A DNA stretch of 7,995 nucleotides from Bryobacterales bacterium (GTDB lineage Bacteria > Cyanobacteriota > Vampirovibrionia > Obscuribacterales > Obscuribacteraceae), in NCBI GenBank assembly GCA_903970295.1, contig CAJCHQ010000405.1, positions 1 to 7,995 of the forward strand, read 5' to 3'. Each line of letters starts with the position of its first letter. Positions within the stretch are counted from its first letter, which is position 1. Made by a program: the position numbers and the translations under genes. The notes below the pieces were generated by a model that saw only the letters and a list, made by a program, of their open reading frames with translations, was not told the origin of the DNA and did no database searches. This document shows, one piece after another, positions 6,001-7,995 of this stretch.

Positions 6001-6899
6001 CACTGGTGGAATTTTGCCAAGGCTGTGGGAATACCGTTTTCCGTCACCCGGGTTGGGTCCGGTTTGATGCGGTCCACCACCATGGGTCCGGACGATCCAC
6101 CGACGAGAGGATCGCGCGGAATTGAAAGCGGACTCTGAGTGACCGGGCAACGAGAGTCGTCTAGGAAGAATGCGTGGACCATTGTCAGGATCCAGTCGCC
6201 GAATAAAACGTTCCGCTTATCGGCGAGGACTTCGATGTCTTCACCGTCGGCATCCACGCGCCGGTACAAGAGCCGTGTTTGCTCAATTAGACTCGGAGTG
6301 ATCTGGTCAACATTGAGAGGTTTATCCGGGGGCGAATTCCAGCCAAAACGCGTCTCGGGTCCTCCCATATCCCGAATCACGGGATCGGCGTTATAAGAGC
6401 CATCCGTGCTGATCCATGGTCCGTTTCTGCGAGGCTCTCGGACTAGGGGGTACTGCAATGTTGTTTTGTAGTCATAAGAGCTGGTTATCGACCTGAACCT
6501 GACGTAGTGGAGTTTCGCCAGCAGGTATAGGAGGCCGAAGGGGAGCGGCCAGTTGTAGAAGGAGACACGGATGTGAGGCTTGGCGCACAGGTGATTGAGC
6601 TTCTGCAGCCAGAAGTGCAGCATTCCCCAGAATGTATACTCCAGGGCTCCGACGCCGACGAGCGGCGATTGTGGAGCCCAGTAGCCGCGAGAGCCTTCCG
6701 GTCCGGCGCTGTTGCCATTCGTGTTAGCTTCGCCGCCGGGTTCGATAGCTTCAGCGCCGGCAGGGCTTGGCTTGGCATCGCCACTGGTGACTTTCCCGCT
6801 GTCATTGGTCTCGCTGTTGACACCACCAGTGATGGCTTCGGACGGGGGCTTCATCTTATAAGGGCAGCCCTGAGGCATTCCTTCATTTGGATCGTTCAT
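3060..6899 (-). CDS. Membrane-associated alpha-dioxygenase-like heme peroxidase with C-terminal caleosin-like extension
   Basis: A 1279-aa protein, about twice the usual plant alpha-dioxygenase (about 640 aa). Residues 1-74 are a disordered Gly/Ser/Asn/Glu-rich tail. Residues about 75-708 are an alpha-DOX/COX-type peroxidase domain: amphipathic entry helices (85-135), distal His242, RDHNACCDW (363-371), HTLPWT (400-405), Tyr482-Arg-Leu-His485 and Arg650-Arg651. Four probable membrane helices follow at 730-852. A region resembling a degenerate caleosin spans about 925-1110, then a small C-terminal domain (1181-1276) containing RDEIR and LYLGKVYIR. Alpha-dioxygenases add O2 to the alpha carbon of fatty acids to give 2-hydroperoxides; that activity here is inferred. 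The start is supported by AAAGG (6909-6913, minus strand) 9 bases before the ATG. The gene is monocistronic with its own terminator. The peroxidase assignment is sure; the caleosin-like assignment is moderate. Confidence 0.92.
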   Translation of the reverse strand: MNDPNEGMPQGCPYKMKPPSEAITGGVNSETNDSGKVTSGDAKPSPAGAEAIEPGGEANTNGNSAGPEGSRGYWAPQSPLVGVGALEYTFWGMLHFWLQKLNHLCAKPHIRVSFYNWPLPFGLLYLLAKLHYVRFRSITSSYDYKTTLQYPLVREPRRNGPWISTDGSYNADPVIRDMGGPETRFGWNSPPDKPLNVDQITPSLIEQTRLLYRRVDADGEDIEVLADKRNVLFGDWILTMVHAFFLDDSRCPVTQSPLSIPRDPLVGGSSGPMVVDRIKPDPTRVTENGIPTALAKFHQWLMDNVYGPTKEKQDRLRTSEHGKLKLTSEGDLLEDDQAPGLPLVGAANNMTPGQYILLMTFMRDHNACCDWLLESDPDMDDETLFQSARLAMAGKIVRIHTLPWTMELIRHDITKAAMKADWAGLIGERRKFYLMRLFDRHPLLNQLGSILRNFQPLWGMPGSRHRHFAGEYQVTAEFRVAYRLHWLLRSNFQLFDPKTRELVGRFKLLDCIGFNTRPFIQEHGADAALFSIVMHECGAPVLHGLPNSLRKLMNQQTGEEIDLGMIDLLREYMSGNWSYLRYMKALGEKPPTTFAELTGGDLELATALEQLYQGNLELIPVQVGLLVEYKAPGNALSSTQFFEFALAAPRRFLSLWQFTTGFTIKDWGKLMDWSFHSDGLMGMFWRHFPKLRDQMEGVEHPFNLWPDPDKFPQVLFERVEACTDELAEASFTSFVMGAAIGVASIWTGAVSTSVVVSLLVTYTFVSLVMSGKRRMIMLDLEKCVKRWKTDMRPHMFGTLKDANDWINRASFFGKLSALALIAGSGFMVWETFASHPLIALLFGLLAVSGFSIRKKSDALVECAHLLKIVLRKRMRKPLQYIGMPPVDEQVAAPLTANAHTADYPDIVNRYMYLAEEGDSLVANFSSCYRALTTQDQLPPWTAFVTTVMSLVLFGRKSQKGLTLNAKRRLGLDGFGSSLKIYVPGLVHLIDEESNTQVYAAAGNSDGVRPGDVNIKQLDRIFRQFAPGLSRLTEYDCARLREWCNVRDAKAKRGNFFSRLFGQLKLKRRHDQLFEVYADTTAADEAAGTTVQAISYEQLLAVYKGTARQQLVRELREGSENPRPVAYTSLEALASASPQKLEELYANGEVTAVPVGETIGKAIILPGTTLGGILSSIANLIWSGKVFARAEAKVAGQNSVLVNKILGMQMVKAEVFESVSWSDRKQALVIDYRGTSWLAFFIRDEIRLVEDDLYLGKVYIRLPFGRAMPVLYFALDLRIE
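3072..3359 (-). other. C-terminal small beta-rich domain (residues about 1181-1276)
   Basis: This compact end domain begins WSGKVFARAEAKVAGQN and contains VFESVSWSDRKQALVIDYRG (1213-1232), then IRDEIRLVEDDLYLGKVYIR (1241-1260) and ends YFALDL. It looks like alternating strands of a small barrel. I recall similar W-x-GK-x-F ... RDEIR ... LYLG-x-x-Y endings in other bacterial lipid-related proteins, but cannot name the family. A lipid- or ligand-binding role is a guess. Confidence 0.5.
3570..4127 (-). other. Caleosin/peroxygenase-like region of the fusion protein (residues about 925-1110)
   Basis: The order of elements resembles a caleosin: a hydrophobic stretch (WTAFVTTVMSLVLFG, 940-954), a strand ending in a His-containing segment (LKIYVPGLVHLIDEESNT, 978-995), LDRIFRQFAPGLSRLT (1017-1032; plant form FEEIFSKY...LT), a FFSRLFGQLKLKRR helix (1055-1068; plant form DFFGWFASKFEW), and ISYEQLLAVYKGTARQQL (1093-1110; plant form LSKEAVRRCFDGSLFE). 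The canonical N-terminal calcium EF-hand and the proline knot are not visible. If the match holds it is a divergent member and may not be a working peroxygenase. Confidence 0.45.
4344..4715 (-). other. Four-helix membrane segment of the fusion protein (residues about 729-852)
   Basis: Two hydrophobic hairpins: residues about 731-751 and 753-770, ended by basic SGKRR, and residues 812-830 and 834-851, ended by RKK. The two are separated by a charged 40-residue loop containing EKCVKRWKTD. Positive residues after each hairpin suggest that both hairpin bases and both flanking domains lie on the cytoplasmic side. Plant alpha-dioxygenases and COX are only monotopic and lack such segments. Confidence 0.7.
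4776..6677 (-). other. Alpha-dioxygenase/COX-like heme peroxidase domain (residues about 75-708)
   Basis: Blocks match plant alpha-DOX in order, from recall: a YG...DRLRTSEHGKLKL block (306-326), RDHNACCDW followed by DDETLFQSARL (379-390), HTLPWTMEL, FRVAYRLHWLL (478-488), a C-terminal FALAAPRRF then FTTGF, and a closing PFNLWPDP (701-708; plant form AFSVWDSP). Tyr482 aligns with the radical Tyr (Tyr385 in COX-1, Tyr386 in Arabidopsis alpha-DOX) and His485 with the proximal heme ligand. His400 and Thr405 align with the carboxylate-binding His/Thr of rice alpha-DOX (His311, Thr316), and Arg650 or 651 with its Arg559. This favours a free fatty acid substrate. Conservation of these residues is what I see; activity is inferred. 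Confidence 0.88.
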
Positions 6900-6908
6900 T
6901 TGAGATTA

Positions 6909-6913
6909 CCTTT
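6909..6913 (-). promoter_or_regulatory. Ribosome binding site of the dioxygenase fusion gene
   Basis: AAAGG on the minus strand, 9 bases upstream of the ATG at 6899. It supports the first Met over the in-frame Met8 and Met16. Confidence 0.6.
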
Positions 6914-6944
6914 GCGTTTCGATTTAATAAAGAGGCGGCTCGCT

Positions 6945-7003
6945 TGCGCAGAGTCGCCCCGGTTCTTCATAGCAATTGTGCGAGTATTCTCCTGTGCGCA
7001 GAG
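6945..7003. repeat. Direct repeat TGCGCAGAG, two copies 50 bp apart
   Basis: Identical 9-mers lie at 6945-6953 and 6995-7003, upstream of the fusion gene. A related TTGTGCGAG lies between them at 6977-6985. Each exact copy contains the palindromic core TGCGCA. They could be operator sites for the minus-strand gene; no clear -35/-10 was identified, so this is tentative. Confidence 0.25.
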
Positions 7004-7010
7004 GCTTCAG

Positions 7011-7148
7011 ATGCTTGATTTATTCGGTCTCCGTTGGGGAGCTTCGATTCCGGGCGTCCACGTGGACAGACTCCGCGCTTCGCTGAGCGAAAAAGTAGCA
7101 AGCCCAGAAGTTGTATGCGCATTGGTTGATAAATTCGCATCGGCTTGA
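7011..7148 (+). CDS. Possible 45-aa small protein, unknown
   Basis: ATG at 7011 with AGAGG (7000-7004) 6 bases upstream. The peptide starts MLDLFGLRWGASIPGVHVDR and ends ALVDKFASA, with a plausible helical C-terminal half (SLSEKVASPEVVCALVDKFA). It is transcribed divergently from the fusion gene. It ends in TTGA, which overlaps a possible TTG start of the next open frame. No homologue is recognised, and a minus-strand frame also covers this stretch, so confidence is low. Confidence 0.25.
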   Translation: MLDLFGLRWGASIPGVHVDRLRASLSEKVASPEVVCALVDKFASA

Positions 7149-7312
7149 CTGACGAATTGAGAAGCACCACTTTCGCCGCTTCTAAGTCAAAGCTGCTGCC
7201 AACTGACATTTTGAGTTGGAAGAGCGACGATGCTATGAGTCGAGCCAATACGGGCAATGTGCTTTTGGTTCGTTGTTCCTTATGTAGGTGTGAATCGGTA
7301 GGGTGCGCTTAG
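7145..7312 (+). CDS. Possible 55-aa small Cys-containing protein, or frameshifted continuation of the preceding frame
   Basis: An open frame from a TTG overlapping the stop of the preceding mini-ORF, ending TAG at 7310-7312. The first two thirds look protein-like (SKSKLLPTDILSWKSDDAMS). The end is cysteine-rich (RCSLCRCESVGC). It could be translationally coupled to the upstream frame, or both could be halves of one decayed gene. No family was recognised and the start codon is weak. Confidence 0.18.
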   Translation: MTDELRSTTFAASKSKLLPTDILSWKSDDAMSRANTGNVLLVRCSLCRCESVGCA

Positions 7313-7565
7313 TAGGTTCGCAGGCGCAAGCAACTAAAATAAAGTCTTCCTACGATGCGTTGCCGACATTTACTTAAATTCGTGGTTATCAAGTCGAATT
7401 TTGCGAGCGGCTGTTTGCGTGTCTTGCAACCTGTTTGCGCCTTGTTCAGAAATTAGCACAAGCACAAAGTTGCGCGTGTTGTGGCTGTTCGAACAACGCT
7501 CATTTTTCGTAATGACTTGGTAATGTGGCGCTCGTATTATCAAAAACCATAATGCAGAGCTTACT
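7313..7565. other. Intergenic stretch before the alpha-CTD-like gene
   Basis: No ORF, tRNA or strong hairpin was found. It presumably holds the promoter of the next gene. AT-rich segments at about 7536-7555 could include a -10 element, but I could not pair one with a credible -35. Confidence 0.4.
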
Positions 7566-7582
7566 AAAGGAACTTGCTGTTT

Positions 7583-7995
7583 ATGGTCAGTTCAAATTAC
7601 CCCCGACAGGGTGAAGCCATCGCGCCGCAGCTTTTGCATGAGTTGCTTTGGTATTCAGTGCCCGTATCGTTTAAGTTGGGGAATAAAAGGCTCTGGCAGC
7701 TAGATCGAGATATCTGGGACCAAACCGATTCGAAGCAAGCAGCTGGGTTGGCAAAGTTGGTGATCGATAGAGTTTCATTTCGAATGAATACGATGCCGCA
7801 GACCACACTCTCCAAAATTTTGCCGGAGCTGCCGGCAACTGTATTATCAGAACTGAACGTCGAGGTGCGCACCCGCGGCTGTCTGGCGAGAATGGCTCGA
7901 CAGTATCAGGTGAAAACGCTAGCGGATTTATCCGGACTCTCGATTAAACACTTGTTGGCTGTTCGCGGTTTGGGCGCCAGGTGTCTAGTCGATTT
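7583..7995 (+). CDS. Protein with RNA polymerase alpha-CTD-like helix-hairpin-helix domain (3' truncated)
   Basis: The frame is open from ATG 7583 to the right edge, giving 137 residues. AAAGGAA (7566-7572) lies 10 bases upstream and supports the start. Residues about 88-137 resemble the RNA polymerase alpha-subunit C-terminal domain: LNVEVRTRGCLARM (91-104; E. coli LTVRSANCLKAE), then LADLSGLSIKHLLAVRGLGARCL with the helix-hairpin-helix turn VRGLGARC (127-134). Arg96 aligns with DNA-contacting Arg265 and Cys100 with Cys269. Asn268, Lys271 and Ser299 appear replaced by Gly, Ala and Cys. Residues 1-85 are not the alpha assembly domain, so this is not RpoA but one of the regulatory-type proteins carrying an alpha-CTD-like fold. 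A DNA-binding role is inferred. The fold match is fairly sure, the function is not. Confidence 0.75.
   Translation, partial: MVSSNYPRQGEAIAPQLLHELLWYSVPVSFKLGNKRLWQLDRDIWDQTDSKQAAGLAKLVIDRVSFRMNTMPQTTLSKILPELPATVLSELNVEVRTRGCLARMARQYQVKTLADLSGLSIKHLLAVRGLGARCLVD

Noticed and set aside
6573..7010. Plus-strand frame entering the fusion gene's 5' end
   Set aside because: The part below 6899 is a shadow of the fusion gene. Only the tail from ATG 7011 has its own ribosome binding site and is listed separately.
6967..7257. Minus-strand 96-aa frame with TTG start
   Set aside because: No ribosome binding site and no recognisable family; it conflicts with the plus-strand mini-ORFs, which are themselves weak.
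7295..7345. GGTTCGC stretch resembling a tRNA T-arm
   Set aside because: No acceptor, D or anticodon stem can be drawn around it and the T-loop consensus is incomplete.
7597..7872. Minus-strand 91-aa frame
   Set aside because: Shadow of the alpha-CTD-like gene on the plus strand, which has a ribosome binding site and a recognisable fold.

Overview
The window looks like bacterial chromosome with balanced base composition, Shine-Dalgarno-led genes and long non-coding gaps. I cannot name the organism from sequence alone. There are no rRNA or tRNA genes, IS elements, CRISPR arrays or phage genes. The layout is a loose set of short transcription units on both strands, not one long operon.

Positions 1-1690 (plus strand): the C-terminal tail of a gene that enters from the left; a YqhA/UPF0114-type four-helix membrane protein (228-758); and two small orphans, an 81-aa two-helix membrane protein (1029-1274) and a 97-aa soluble protein (1395-1688). 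The gaps between them hold several strong inverted repeats.

Positions 1690-2960: a hairpin- and T-rich gap, then a minus-strand unit. This unit has a possible 67-aa ORF (2436-2639), a long imperfect hairpin (2337-2400) and a stand-alone NIF3/YqfO-type domain protein (1911-2300). Positions 2640-2955 hold no convincing gene.

Positions 2956-6913 (minus strand): the main feature is a 1279-aa multidomain protein with a good ribosome binding site and a textbook intrinsic terminator. Its N-terminal half is a fatty-acid alpha-dioxygenase-like heme peroxidase (COX/alpha-DOX branch) with its catalytic Tyr, proximal His and carboxylate-binding residues in place. It is followed by about four membrane segments, a region resembling a degenerate caleosin/peroxygenase, and a small C-terminal domain with a conserved-looking RDEIR...LYLGKVY signature. 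Alpha-dioxygenases make 2-hydroperoxy fatty acids and caleosin peroxygenases consume fatty-acid hydroperoxides. I therefore infer a membrane-tethered oxylipin-forming fusion enzyme, which is the most interesting object here.

Positions 6914-7995: a gap with a 9-bp repeat spaced exactly 50 bp and weak tandem mini-ORFs, then a plus-strand gene that runs off the right edge. Its visible C-terminal part is a helix-hairpin-helix domain like the RNA polymerase alpha C-terminal domain. No shared pathway links the small genes to the dioxygenase fusion.
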